A DNA stretch of 64,000 nucleotides from Mesaphorura yosii (Eukaryota > Arthropoda > Collembola > Poduromorpha > Tullbergiidae): NCBI GenBank assembly GCA_009869945.1, contig WIXG01000358.1, positions 1 to 64,000 of the forward strand. Reading direction: 5' to 3'. Within the stretch, counting starts at the first letter, position 1, and each line of letters begins with the position of its first letter. The translations under genes were made by a program, and so were the position numbers. The notes beneath the pieces were generated by a model. That model saw only the letters and a list, made by a program, of their open reading frames with translations, ran no database searches and was not told the DNA's origin. Of this stretch, positions 1 through 12,452 are shown piece after piece.

Positions 1-65
1 AAGTACAGCGAGTAGAGCAAAAAGGCGCAGCGACTACTGCCAAGAAGGCGCTTTTGGTTCAATAA
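1..65 (+). CDS. possible 3' end of an upstream gene (partial)
   Basis: One forward frame, reading from base 3, is open to a TAA at 63-65 and ends in the peptide ATTAKKALLVQ. The stop overlaps an AATAAA polyadenylation signal at 61-66, an arrangement seen in compact animal genes. Too little is visible to name a family. Another forward frame also stays open here, so this could equally be non-coding. The call rests only on the overlap of stop codon and poly(A) signal. Confidence 0.3.
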   Translation, partial: VQRVEQKGAATTAKKALLVQ

Positions 66-539
66 ATATATATCTTTATGACCAATGTCAAATAATGTGG
101 TCAATTTGTAATATACGGTCAAGTTGGATTTTGGGAAGGTCAAAGAATCTTTTGGGGGAGAAAGTAAGTATTTCTGCGGAGTGGTGACTTTGCGGAGGAA
201 TTTCAGTACTTTTGAGGTGGCTTAAAATACGAGCCGCTTTATTATCGTAACGTTCTCTTTATGCATATCTGTGAAGTGAAATCAATTAACAATTCTTACT
301 TACTATGTGTCTCGTTACGTAATCTTGAGCCGCTTCGCGGAATTCTTCTCCTTCAATAATCGAGGGCGATCCTTACGCGCTACTCGACTTTCCCGCCAGA
401 AGACATGCTTTCCTCGCACAATTAAGTGAATTAAGCTATGACTAAAAGCACTCAACTTAGCATGAGCGATTGTGTCGACTAAGGAATTTATCAATTGAAT
501 AAATCCATTATGATTCAGCATTCAGCTCAGCCGCTGTGA

Positions 540-1104
540 TCAATAATAAAATACTCCGCACACTGTTCCAATGACAAACATCGTGTCCTGAGAAATACAA
601 GGCAGACTGAAAGATTGAATCACAGAACAAGTTACGGACGCCAAATTCTCTTACCGTCATGTAAGAGTAATTGGCGTAAATATCTGTCTCCGCGTCCCAC
701 AGGCACTTCATCCCAACGTGAATTCCGCTCCCGATGTGCTCCCCAACCGTGACAAGTGTGCATATTTTGTACCGAGGAAAATTCAGGTCTTTCACTTGAG
801 TGTTGATCATTCGCGTGAGCTCTTCGGTCCACGCATCCGCCGCGTCTGGCACGTACATCGGCTTGTCCTTCATGAACCCTCGGAGCACGTCCTCCATCAC
901 GGACTCCACTTTGAGGCGATCAAATTTTTCCCCAAGGTTCGGCCGCATGAAAAATCCAGCCGTGTTCTTTTCCGGAGGAGGAGGCTGCACGTGGTGGAGT
1001 GTCGTGACGGACGCAGAAGAGCGGCGCCTGATAGCATTCATCTTCCGTGTCGTTTCGTCTTCGTTGGCTCCGTGCAGGTTCGATTTGTGCTGGGGATCCG
1101 CCAT
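540..1104 (-). CDS. Tctex1-type dynein light chain
   Basis: Two coding exons on the minus strand: 1104-655 and 587-540, about 165 residues. The C-terminal two thirds is a Tctex1 domain: a helical part starting near FDRLKVESVMEDVL, then the family core RYKICTLVTVGEHIGSG and CLWDAETDIYANYSYMT. The second exon supplies the last beta strand, DTMFVIGTVCGVFYY, which matches the usual end of DYNLT2B/DYNLT4 proteins and decides the splice acceptor (TTCTCAG just before 587). Such proteins are dimeric light chains of cytoplasmic or intraflagellar dynein. The N-terminal 55 or so residues are Arg/Ser-rich and look disordered. The start at 1104 is the only ATG that keeps the whole domain. An upstream acceptor 19 bases earlier would give a non-family C-terminus ending at 508. 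Assignment within the DYNLT family is uncertain. A possible poly(A) signal (TTTATT on plus) lies at 238-243. Confidence 0.85.
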
Positions 1105-1678
1105 TTCTAATCAATTAGATGCTGGTTTCACTTCACTGGCTGATAAACTAGTTAAGAGCCGTGAAAATGAATTTCAACTCACTGACACCTCGAAAAAATA
1201 CATTGCAGAATCATTTCATTTGTGTTGACAAGTGTTGCTTAGCTGCATGAAACTCGGTCACTCGCCGCGGATGTCCGATCGTACGAAATGCATTTCACAC
1301 AAAAGAAAAGCATGAAGCACGAGTTTATCAAGCAGGAGTGGAGGCCAACACCAAATTATGGAACTGTGTTTTGCGGGATTTGGCCAGGAACCGGCTTGGC
1401 GCCACGGGCTTGCTTTTACTTACTTAAGAGCATTAAACAAGAGGGATGATTGTAAACCGTGATTTTTACTGTTCATCAATGCAAAAGGTACAAACGCTTG
1501 GATATTTATTGCACAAGAGTTTACACTTACATAAGAAGTTCAAAGCCTGGGCCGAACGATCGAACGAAGTGATACTTTGGGAGCACAGTGAATACACAAC
1601 AATGGCACTAGCTAATTGACAACCGTAAAAGCTATGTTATGGAGGACGGAGCTGAAATTATGTCACAACGACTTGAGA
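1105..1678. other. spacer between the dynein light chain gene and LRPAP1
   Basis: Both flanking genes run on the minus strand, so this holds the 5' region of the dynein light chain gene and the 3' UTR of LRPAP1. TTTATT at 1505-1510 reads AATAAA on the minus strand and is the likely LRPAP1 poly(A) signal, about 170 bases past its stop. I see no further gene. Confidence 0.7.
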
Positions 1679-3117
1679 TTACAATTCTGAATGACGATTC
1701 ATGATTTTTTCCTCCAGCGTAGTATGAAGCTTCTCAACCGTCCTTTCATGTCTCTTAATTTTATCCACGAAAACTGAATTCAGATCTTTATCAGTGTGCC
1801 CCGGCTTGTCGTTTTCCTCAAATCCGCCAAGATCTTTCTTGACCAAGTAGTCGCTTTGGAGATGTTGAAGTTTCTGCAGTCTTTTTTCAAAATGCTTCAG
1901 TTCAGTCTAAAACACACGATTCAATTTTTAGCCGTGCTGACAGACCAATCTTGGTTTTACGTTTTACCTTCATGGAGTCAAGTTCTTCCGGGGTAAAGCG
2001 CGCTGCCAGTGCCAATCTCCAAAGCGTCTGCACTCTGGGTTCACTGAAGTCTGTTGATGTTGGACCAGAAGATGTCTTTTTGTGCAATTTATCAATCCCG
2101 TCTTTGAGCGCCCGCTGTTTCTCTCTGCAACACACATTTTTACAATATTAGTTTGAGCTCGGGTATTACTCAATGCAATGTAGACGTACTTAATGTGATT
2201 GTATTTCGACTCGTATTTCTTTCCCGGTGGCTCTTCTTCAAATATTTCGGGATTCATTTCCGGGATATCATTTTGCATTAAATCTGCATAATACAGAAAA
2301 TAGCTGATATTAATGCTTATCGGATAATAATCTCCGCCTAAATCCGCATGCACATACTTTTTTCTTCCTTGGTCAGCGATTCCATGAGATAATAGTATTC
2401 GTCCAATTTTTCTTGATGATGGACGAATTCCTCCTTTAACGCTTTCAACTCTTTTTCATCGAATCCGCCCTTTTCAGCCTTTTCCCAAAGCTTGTTCAAT
2501 TTCTTGTCTTTGAAGAGACTTTTATTTATGTGATTGTCAGAGTCGGAGCGATCCTGCGGCTGCTTATCTGAGACCGCACCTTCTTCAAAGTATTCCAGCA
2601 AGCTGAAGGAATTCAAGATTGCTGTAAAGAAGCAGCACTCGTTCGAATTTATAAAGATTCACTATATCATATGCGTGCTCGGTGCTTAGTGGCCACTGAC
2701 CTCTGAACTTCTTCCGTACTCCGGCTTCTAGCAGCCCATCCTTGTCCTGGCCATCCGCTATCAGTCGTTTCAGCTTAACTTCTTCTTTGTCGTGCAATTG
2801 CAAGTCCGTGTACAGCGATGCGAGTTTTGTCTCAGACAATTTCTGGAACAGGAGGGCAACTCGTTATCATTATATCCAAAACACCAATTGAATCAATGTG
2901 ATTTTACCTGGAGCGCTTTGTACCAAACCAAATTCAACTTTGCCATGCGAAATGGCTTGTCCAGTTCTCTATAATTAACTTTTTTTGACATCTTGTCATC
3001 GCTGCTGTCATTCTTTGTGTTGGCTTCTTTGGAATACTTGTTCTCCACGGAGTAACTGATTTCACACAGGAATGAAATGAACAGGAGCACCGTAGTTAAT
3101 ATTTTTAAGGAATTCAT
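1679..3117 (-). CDS. LRPAP1: LDL-receptor-associated protein RAP (LRPAP1), ER chaperone
   Basis: Six coding exons: 3117-2908, 2842-2701, 2621-2358, 2283-2190, 2124-1968 and 1906-1679, giving 364 residues (human about 357). The product chaperones LDL-receptor-family proteins in the ER and keeps ligands from binding too early. It begins with a signal peptide (MNSLKILTTVLLFISFLCEI). RAP domain 1 shows FRMAKLNLVWYKALQ, domain 2 LNKLWEKAEKGGFDEKELK, and domain 3 FSEPRVQTLWRLALAARFTP followed by ELKHFEKRLQ. It ends in HSEL, an ER-retrieval tetrapeptide like the HNEL of vertebrates. All exon phases close. The start is the first ATG and gives a clean signal peptide. It is head-to-head with WAPL, 1.4 kb apart. 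No damage seen. Confidence 0.95.
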
Positions 3118-4520
3118 GCTTAGAAGTGCTGTGCATGCGTGGGTAATAAGGAAAATTAAAATAAAGTCTGACCACGGCGAAGTCTATTGTTGCGGTGAAC
3201 TTGTCTCATCTTTTGATTTGAAAGCATGTGTCTGGTTTTGTACAAATCTTGACGTAAGAGATGCTTCATGTCTCATGCGTTATGCATCCATTTCTCTTTG
3301 TACTCCTCCAAATTAGTCACCTTCAGGAAGTTAAGAACGAAGTTGGTCAAACAATAATTGACACACATTTATGTTTTTTTGACAAATGGATACAGCAGAG
3401 TTCTTGGGAATGTGAGACGATGCTGCATAGATGAGTTTATACTTGTAGATTGAATTCCTTCATTCGGTTAGCTTTCATTGACGTCGAAAAGTTGAGTAAA
3501 AACGTAAAATGCCAAGCAGTTGTAAAAGATTTGTTTGGTGGAATAAGTCAATTTTGTTATTTCGCTTCCAATTTATCAGTCTCGGATTTGTGCCCAAATT
3601 ACCAGGAATCCGGATTGATTCCAGTTTCCGACAGTATTCATGACTGAATCCAACACCCAATACAATACCCGGGACTTGTCTGATTCCAATCGAGATGGCA
3701 GACAAGCCTCGGATTTTAAATACCACACCGCGCTCAGTAATAACGTAGCGTAATAGTAGTAAATAGTTCACTATGGTACGGTAGGAAGTTTTAAGCATTG
3801 AACAGTGCAGTAGAAAGAGAAAAGTGAACGAAGCGAGAAGGCGAACTATGTAACCATGTACCAGCCAATGCTGAGAGCCACTACCGAACTGTCGTCGTAC
3901 AGTTGTATGTGATCAGTGCTTGTGCTGAGTACAACATTGCAAATCCCAATGCAATACTTTTGAAGAAATAAAGCTTGGAGCTTTTACGATTTTACGTTAC
4001 GCTGTTAGCGCTTTTTGCAGTGTTGTACTCAAGCGAAGTAAACACATGAAACTAATCCGCGTTTAGTTTGTCATAGCTCACCATTTATCGCGCTTAATAA
4101 CTCGTTAAGTGTCATCATCCTGGTCCAGCATCTCAAGCTGAGTCACGGACGCAGAATTCTGATCCGTGGTCAACTTCGTGTATCAGAATTGGAAAAGTGC
4201 ATTTGTATGTTGGTGCAACGACCAGCACACGATAGCGGATCGTTTGCATTTACGTGAGTGGGATTTGGAAAGAGAAGGGAATCGCGAAAGTGATGCGTAC
4301 TTAACGTAATTTTGTGCGTGTGATGTGTGTCTGTCAACATTTACTCAAGAATTGCAATTTGTACCTGGATGCCTGCTTCAAGCAGGCTGAATTTGGTGAA
4401 ATTGGTCTTCTATGACATGTGAAGGGAAGCAGCAATAAACCCGCTTCGTTCGTAGTTCGTGGATGTGTTGTGAAGTGAACTAGACCCGATAACTGGCTTT
4501 AATTGACAATATTAATCAAA
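3118..4520. promoter_or_regulatory. divergent intergenic region between LRPAP1 and WAPL
   Basis: This 1.4-kb spacer must hold the promoters and 5' UTRs of both divergent genes. Short open frames occur but none has domain content or matching splice signals. I see no obvious TATA box at a useful distance from either start. The promoter role is inferred from position only. Confidence 0.5.
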
Positions 4521-7500
4521 ATGTCTCGATACAAACCCTACGGAAAAAGCAAATCCAGCAGTGGTGGTGGATTTCAGTTCGATAAGCTTCTAAAAGTGTG
4601 CAGCAATAGCAAGAAGGCTTCGGCTTCAGCGTCTAAAACCGTTGGAAACCTCGGAAGATTTGGCAGTACAAATTTTACGTCAACGCGGAATTCGAATTTA
4701 GATTCCTCCGGTATGTAACCCTTGTGCAAGAAATGACTAATGAATTAGCCTGGCGTGCAATGTGACCGATTTGATTCCGATTTCAAGGTGAGGACGATGC
4801 GAACTCCTTGGCTCTTTATAAAAGGCCGAGATTAGAAGCTGGAGTACCTGTCATCCCGCCAGCGTACACACCATCCTACGGATACAATACTGTTCAAAAT
4901 CAAAATATCACTGGATCGTACGTCCCACAAGAAAATGCGTACAGTCACATTTCAAACAATGTTTCAAACTCCAACGCGATCAAACCAAAGAAATTCTTCA
5001 AGTCGAGAAATCCATTAGGAACTGTTGACCCGAAGCCTTACGTTGCACCGTCACGACCGACGCCCGACGAGCCGCGGAATTATGTTCCGCCTATCGTAAT
5101 TCCAGTACCAAAATTATCGCGGTCCCCGACAAATGCTGACGCCAAACCAAAAGGCAGACGTCGGCAGCAAAAGTCACCGGTGCCGACGGCGGTTGCTGAA
5201 CCACCGAAAGCCAAAACTTCAAGACGGAGAGGAGCTCAAACCGCTAAGAGTGATGACACGCCAACCGTTAAGAGTTCAGCGCCAGAAATTACTCCTCCCA
5301 CAACGAGAACCCGTGCGACAAGAGGCAGAAATCAAGATGATGCGGGAGGAGACTCCTCTCTGACCAGTCCTTCGATCAAGCTGCGGATTTTCAAGGACAA
5401 AACAACGTCCACGTTTGTTTCCGTGTCGGATACTTCTCCGCCTAAATTGCAACCCGAGAAATCCCCGGAAAAGAAGAAGGAAAAGAAACGGGGAGGACGA
5501 GGAAAGAAAGAGAAACCTGAACCTGCTGAGCCTCCACCGGGAAGGGTAACCAGAAACAGGAAACGACAAAGAACCTCGGACTCTTCAACGGATGCTCCGA
5601 TGCCCACATTGAGAAGAGTTTCAGGCAACGATTCTCACACGAACAATGCTCAACAAATCGCACTAGACGGACGTCGAGATTCAGGCCCAGAACTTGTCAA
5701 AAAATTAGAAGAGGAAGATGATGAGTTCAGGCAGATGTCCGCCATGCTGTCTTCAATGGAAGGAGACGAGGTTTCAGCCGCTGATCACGTTCAATCTTCC
5801 TTTTCGGGCGCAAATAATGCTTCACCCGATCACGCAAGGTCTCAAGGGACGCCAAAGTCAAGAGATATTCGTTCAATGCTTGAGGATGATTGGAATGACG
5901 AAGAAGACACACCCAAGAAAGGTTCCCAAACACCAAAGGAAAACAATTTCACCAGATTCGACATGGCCGCAATTATTCCAGAACGTTCCTCAGCCTCAGT
6001 TCCAGCACAATATTCCGAGGCAGATATGAATCCGAAGGCTTACCACCAACGACCAGCTGCTAAGCAAGCGGTGGAAGCTGTGCGTGAAGCTCCAGTCAAT
6101 AATCAGCCATTTAATGCACCTTACGCCGTGCGCAATCTGCTAGCTGACTTCACAGACAAAGTCAGTGAGACGAAAGACGAGCAGGAACCCATCGCCGCAT
6201 CTGCGCCTGCGCTGACTCAAAGCGATGAAATAACGACTCGGAGCAGAATGGCGAAGAAATGCTCGAATTCAATTGATTTGCTGATAAAGCAACCTCAAGC
6301 TTCAACAACGAAGAAGGTTAGCATATTCAAGAGCCGAGCTGCCGCCGTAAACACAACCTCTGAAGGAGAAATAACAAGTCCAAAGAAGCGATTGGCTCTG
6401 TATAAGCACAAGTTTGGCCAGGAAGAAAAAGGAGACAACTCAATTAACAAAACTCCGACTACCTCAGCTGCACTTGCCACCTTTGAAGAAACTGAAGAAT
6501 ATGACCAACGAGGAATTAGAATAAAGAACGTCAAAGCAATACACGAACTTCAAGAATCTGGAGAGGCAATGGAATTCGATGGTGATATTTTGTACATTTT
6601 GGACGACCTGAAAGACAAGAATCCCATATCGAACAGGTAACTTACCATTAAACTTAATTTAGTTCCTTCCTTGGACTTGGCTTCGATCTTTATTTAATTA
6701 TTCTTTGCAGGTGTTTATCAGCAATAACGCTGGCAATGAGGTGCATGGAACCTGCATTTCGTATGCACTTACGAGCTCATGGAACCGTTGGAGAATTTTG
6801 CAAGGAACTTCATGACGCCCCAAGTAATCCGGTAAGATTCATTCTTGAATGCGTTCGAAATGTTCGTTTGCATCACTTGCTGATTAGACGCTCCTTTAAT
6901 TTCTCGGTACAGGTCTTAGCACTTTTGGCAGCAACGGTATTATTTGTGCTGAGCCAAGACCGTCTTAACATGGACCTCGACACTGATAGCCTGCAGCTCC
7001 TACTTGCTCTCACCAAAATTGAAGAACAAACCCACCTCATTGACGAATCTCCTGAAATTGCAAAACATAGACAGAAGGTCATCGATCTTGTGTCTGAGAT
7101 GAAGCAGAGGGGCCGTGCAAAGGATTTGAAGATCGAGAGCATCTCGGTACGTAATTGCCCGCTTAACTATCTGCTCGTCTCGGGCTGTATTAAACAGTTG
7201 CGTCACATTTTTATCTTTCAGGCGTCAGAGATTGCTTTAGAAACTTTGCTTCATCTGACCTCAAAACGAGCCGGTGACTGGGTGAAGCATGAGCTGCGTC
7301 TGCTGGGCGGTCTGGATTACATCGTCTCAGAAGTGGACAAATTATTTACAATTCTGGAAGGAGATTTCAACTCTCTTGGCTGGCTGCACGAGGAGAGCGT
7401 CATGGAGAGACTATCAAAAATTGATCGATGTCTCCGTGTGCTTCACCAAGTGTCATTTGATCACGAAGATAATCAGCGATTCCTTCTCGGAGCCCAGGAA

Positions 7501-8708
7501 TACTCGGAGATTGATGACAAAGATTTGGGAATGAGGAGACGGCAAACACCTTCAGTATTTGCGAAATTGCTGCGAGTCTTCACACAACAACTGAGCCTGC
7601 TTCCGATAAACTGTGAAGCCGCGCAAATCCTGAGAGATATCATCATGGCCGTATTGAAACTGCTAGTGAATCTATCACAGGACCATCGCGGAATCAGTAA
7701 GTTACAGCTGCTTCTAATGTAAAGGATCGCCATATTAATGCAACATTTTATTTTAACAGTACTTGGAAGTGAAATTCTCTCTTCACAAGAAGGTCTTGTG
7801 GATTTGGCACTGCATTCTGTGTTTAATCTTTCCAACAGCTTCCCGGATGACAAAGTCTTCGAACTGCTAATTAATGTAAGCCCGCCTTGAAAATAATTTC
7901 GACTCCTTCCGAGGCCTGAAGTCTTAATTTTGTGTTTAACTGTTCAGGCCCTACAATTGCTGCTGAATCTGGTTGAGCACAGCAGAAGCAACCGAACAAA
8001 AATATTAACGTGTACAATTTATCATTGTGATGAAGCTAATGACACAACCAAGTCGTCCTCTTCCATCGATGCGCTTGTACAAATGTTCTGCAACAAGGAG
8101 CTTCAGGCGAAGGAAGAAGAACTTCACACTGATAACATTTTGACGACAAGCACAGATGGAAAAGAGAAGAAAGATTCTCAAGGATCCGATTCGCAGAAAA
8201 GCCAGCAAGAAAAAGACGCTGAAAATTCTTCGTCCCAGGGAATTATCGACAAGTTAGTCGAAACAGCGGGCAAGCACATGGAGAACAGTTTACTAGCAGC
8301 GTACATTTCTCTCCTCCTTGCGTATATAATCATGGACGATCCAGTAAGCAAAGCAGAAAAGTTTAAAAAGTAAACAAACCAAGTTCTTAATAACCTTCTT
8401 TAACTCTGCTTTAGGATTCGACGGAACACGTCCAAAATTCCTTGCCCGACGGGAAGTTTCTGCCATTGATGGTATTCCTCAAAAAGTTGTTCAACTTCAT
8501 GAGCATCACTTCCGCGGTAAGTTTGGAGGAAGCGAAAAATTTTGCAACGCTAATTTTGTTTGACAATACTCATCTGTGATTTTGATCTCTGCACTTGCAG
8601 GCGTCCGGTAGCATTCGAGGACTGAAGGCCACTTCGTTGGCTTTGAAGTTCTTTGGAGAATGTGATCCTGCTTCTAATGAACAACTCAAGAAAATAATAC
8701 CGGACTAA
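4521..8708 (+). CDS. wapl: WAPL, cohesin release factor
   Basis: Nine coding exons: 4521-4710, 4788-6636, 6711-6831, 6913-7146, 7222-7696, 7760-7875, 7948-8343, 8415-8516 and 8601-8708, giving 1196 residues (human 1190). WAPL binds cohesin with PDS5 and opens the ring to release it from chromatin. The start ATG at 4521 has a CAAAATG context. The first 630 residues are disordered and rich in Lys, Pro and Ser. The helical WAPL domain runs from about residue 635 to the end, with RCLSAITLAMRCMEPAFRMH, FVLSQDRLNMDLDTDSLQLL, LTSKRAGDWVKHELRLLGGL and AGKHMENSLLAAYISLLLAY. All exons join in phase. The FGF motifs that vertebrate WAPL uses for PDS5/cohesin binding are not seen. A poly(A) signal AATAAA lies at 8887-8892. 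Confidence 0.97.
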
Positions 8709-9225
8709 GGCAAAAGTTAGGATTTTTATGTAGTGTTCAAAGGCACTAAAAATGATAAAAATAGCAAAATGCAATTCAAGAAATTAGCAAGTTTTGTTTT
8801 AATCTATTTTCTTTTAGTGTTGTAAATTTGTGCAATATGTTTACACAAAAGAACTACTATGTCCTTATCACAAACGTTTCTTATTGAATAAATACTCTAA
8901 TTTCTAACTTGATCGAACGGTTATAGCTCGATTTCTTGCGAATCCCGCGTTCTATGAATCCACATGAGAAATTAAGTTGGCAATGCAATAGCATCTTTGC
9001 ATGTGATTTTATTGAGAATGACTAAAATGAATATTAATCATATTTACGACTTCTAATGCAAATTAAAATCTGGACACGGTACATGACAATATTTGCTTTC
9101 TGAAAGGATAAAACAACTGTACTCTGTACGAACTGAATTACAAATGAAGTACTTCCCGACACTAAAATGAAAACACTTAATACTAACTAGCAGGTGAGAG
9201 CATGAATAATTAAAGTGTATAATTT
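8709..9225. terminator. convergent 3' ends of WAPL and TAF3
   Basis: This is the short tail-to-tail spacer. A plus-strand AATAAA at 8887-8892 serves WAPL, and TTTATT at 9008-9013 (AATAAA on minus) serves TAF3. The two signals lie only about 115 bases apart and face each other, so the 3' UTRs nearly meet. The region is AT-rich and shows no gene. Confidence 0.65.
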
Positions 9226-12200
9226 TTAAATCTTTAGTACTTTCCGCTTCTGATCGCTTGGGCGAACCCTCTTCAAGGAGCATTTTCCACAAAACCACGA
9301 CTCGGTTTCGTCCGGGGTTTCGTTGATGCCCACGCAAGTGAAATGATACCAATCGTCGCAGGTATCGCATCCTATCATGGGAGTGCCATCGTCCTGTCTT
9401 CCACAGGCAGGGCAGATCCAAATTTTGTTACCCTAAAAAACGATACCAAGTTCAAAAGTTTTATACTGTTAATAGGCAATAATACAGCACGCGATTGAGC
9501 TTTGAGCAGTTAGTCCAGGTACCTCTTCATCAATATAAATTCCAACAGTCTCAGTGACGAGCCCGGACTGCGACGATTTGCCTTTCGAGCGAGGAGTCTT
9601 CTTGGACTTCTTGGCTGAGCCCGCGCCAGGAGGAGGAAAGCTGACGACCTCACTTGGTTGCAGCTGCAGAGGCTTTGGCGTCGATTGGACCTTTGGTATC
9701 TTTGGCAGTTTAGGTTGCCTGTATACATGTAAAATACGAACCAACGAATTAGCCATTCGATTATTGCAAGCTAAGCTGATTTCCGTACCTTGTAACGAGT
9801 GGTGAGAAACGTGCTAATTCAGGCGACGGTGTTCGTCGTCTGATGCTCTCCTCGGTCGACTTGATAGTAAACTTTCTCGCCGGTGGAGGAGTTTCTCGAT
9901 CCATCCCCCTTGGACTATCTACTGGAGTGGATGTATTGCTGTGAATTTTCAGAGTGAGCTTAGGAATTGTGCCCTCAGCCCTCCCAGGAAGGCCTGACAG
10001 AGAATCTCTATTCTTCTTCTTGTCTTTGTCCTTTTTCTCCTTTCTCTCTACGCTGAATCCAGAGCCGCCGTCTGAACTTAACTTTATCTTTTCCACTTTT
10101 CCCTTCTCTTTCTCCTTCAACTTCTTTTCCTTCTTCCTTTCTTTCTTTAGCTCCTTCCTCTTTTCTCTCTCCTTTCTTCTCTGTTCCTTGCTTCTGAAGT
10201 CTTCGTCAAGTTGTTCCGAGCCACTTCGTTGGCGCTCTCGTGAAAGTTCACCCTCAGTCAGACTGAAATCCGGAATGCTGTGCTTCATTTTAATCGGTGT
10301 TATCGTAATTCCAGTGTTGCTTGGTTGTTGATATGAAACATTGGGAGACACGTTCTTCGGGTGTGATTCCTTGGTTATAGAGATGGAGAGAGGACTGGTT
10401 AAGGTCGAAGTGGTGGGTTGCGCTGCAGGCTGCGGCATGGACTTGTCGGCCATACTGATTCTAGTAATCGTAATTGATGAACCAATGTTACTCGACAAAC
10501 CCAAGGATGAGGATGGAGTTGTTAAATCGTGTGATGTCAGCGGAGTGAGCGAGATATCAGGTGTTGACGGTGTTATACTTATCGACGGTACAATTGAAAA
10601 TTGATTTTGCTGCTGCATGAGGGACTGAGTGTTGAACGTTGCCGGGATTAAGCCTGGCTGCATCGGAATTCTGCCCATTGGGAAGTTTAAGTCCTGCGGT
10701 GGCTGTGGAGGCCTAGACTGCTTACTGACATTGATGCTGATTTCTGGTACCAACATGTCCATGTCACATTGGTCGATTGAATTGCGCTTTGATCTTCTTC
10801 TGACCTTTGTGTAATCATCATCACCAGAAACAAGTTGAGTTGAAAATAATGAGGACGGCATTTCGGAAAACTCCGGTTTCTTCTTTCCCCCACGCCGTTT
10901 TATCAATGGAGGTTGTCCTTCTGGTGCAGCTGGGATTGGTATCTCTGAAACCACTTCCTCATAAGCGGGTTCCTCTTTTACCTTGGATTTTTTCTTTTCC
11001 TTCTTGTCTTTCGATTTTTCAATTGTCAATTTTGGAATTTTCGCCCTCTTAATTTTCTTGGTGGGTGGTTCCTCTTCCTCCACGTTCATTTCTTCAGGTG
11101 TTTTGTCCATGTCACTGAAAGCTCCTTCGATTGATTCAACTTCAGACTCAGAATCTTCTCGTTCTTTTCTTTTCCGTTTCTCTGCTTTGGATTCTTTTCG
11201 TTTTGCAACCTTTTGTTCTTTGTACGACTTTTCTAATAATTTGAAAGCCCGGGAGGCCTTTTTCATAAGTTTCGCTTTCTCGTCCTCTTTGTCTTTTGCA
11301 ACTTTAACGAACTTCTGAATTCTGTCTGGATTGCTAAATAGATTATCCTGACGATCCTCATACACGTTCTCGTCCTCATCTCCCTTCACGGCTTGGTTTT
11401 CCTTCTCCTTGTCAATTTTCTTTATACCTTCGATGATTCTCTTCATGGTTGGAATTTTCTTTTTCTTTTCAACAGGGGCCGGTTCGAAGAAGTCGAAGAA
11501 GCGTTCATAGTTTGGTGGTCTCCTGCTTTCGGGAAGCTTTCCTTCCACCGATGAGGTTAAGAATCCTGAAGTTGTCATCATTGCAGACGTTGCTTGACGC
11601 ACGGTGTGACCTTCCTCCTCTAGCATCAGGCGCACTCGTTTGAGGGCAGGATTTTCCGACTCGAACCTGAATTGACAGAATAAAAATGACATTCGAAATG
11701 ACAGTGCAAACGAAATGAAATTGGGTTTACCTTTTTCCCGGCTTGGAAGGAATGGTCGATGTTAAAGGAGGCGAACTTGGTGATTCTGGCGCTCCTTGGG
11801 CGCCTGCAGCTGATTCGTCTCCTTTTCCTCCAATAGTGCTTTTATCCTCACCACTCTTAGTTCCTTCCACGTGGCTCGAATCTCGATCTCCATTCACTAA
11901 TTTCGACTTCATTGGAGATTTACTGGCTTTAGTTGGACTGTCAGACTTTACAGATTTATCAGTAGTGACCCTTGAGGAGGTGGAGACGTCACCTTCAGTA
12001 TCCGATACACTTTTCACGGCACCTTCTTGGGCCTTCTTGATGTCTTCCCTTGTTTGCGGATTCCATGTTGGCATATACTCGTGAACATGTACAGGTCTCG
12101 TTAATACCTCTTCACTTCCTGGTCTTAGAAAGTTCAGATTGCTTTCCTTTGGTAAAGGAACGTTAGGCACACGAAATGGCAATAGTACAGGGTCAAAATT

Positions 12201-12452
12201 ACTGGTGTATTCTTCTATTTCACCGAATTGAACATTTAAGTTGGAAAATGCTAGAGCCGTGTCATCAAATGCAACTTCTGTCCGACCATAATGGGTGGCA
12301 TAATTAGTCGACCCTTTTGCAAGTTGAAGGAACTGCCTCCTCCATAAATCCGCCAGTACATCAACGGTGCTTGTCTGTGCTGAATTCCAGCCGATTGCTT
12401 GACACAATGAAGCCACCGCGGCTTTGAAGACGTGATTTGTGAAGTTGTCCAT
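9226..12452 (-). CDS. TAF3: TAF3, TFIID subunit with histone fold and PHD finger
   Basis: Four coding exons: 12452-11731, 11666-9789, 9718-9523 and 9432-9226, giving 1000 residues (human 929; the Drosophila counterpart BIP2 is longer). TAF3 pairs with TAF10 in TFIID and anchors it to H3K4me3 promoters. The N-terminus is the histone fold (ASLCQAIGWNSAQTSTVDVL, then YATHYGRTEVAFDDTALAFS), followed by the family motif VHEYMPTWNP. The middle 600 residues are highly charged, with many Lys/Glu runs, as in other TAF3 proteins. The last exon is a complete C4HC3 PHD finger: ICPAC, GCDTCDDWYHFTC and WFCGKC, with the aromatic/acidic surface expected for H3K4me3 reading. The ATG at 12452 puts MDNFTNHVFK directly before the fold. 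A likely 5' UTR intron lies at 12482-12575. Confidence 0.97.

Noticed and set aside
9954-11318. several plus-strand open frames opposite TAF3 exon 2
   Set aside because: They are Phe/Ser/Leu-rich shadows of the Lys/Glu-rich TAF3 coding sequence.
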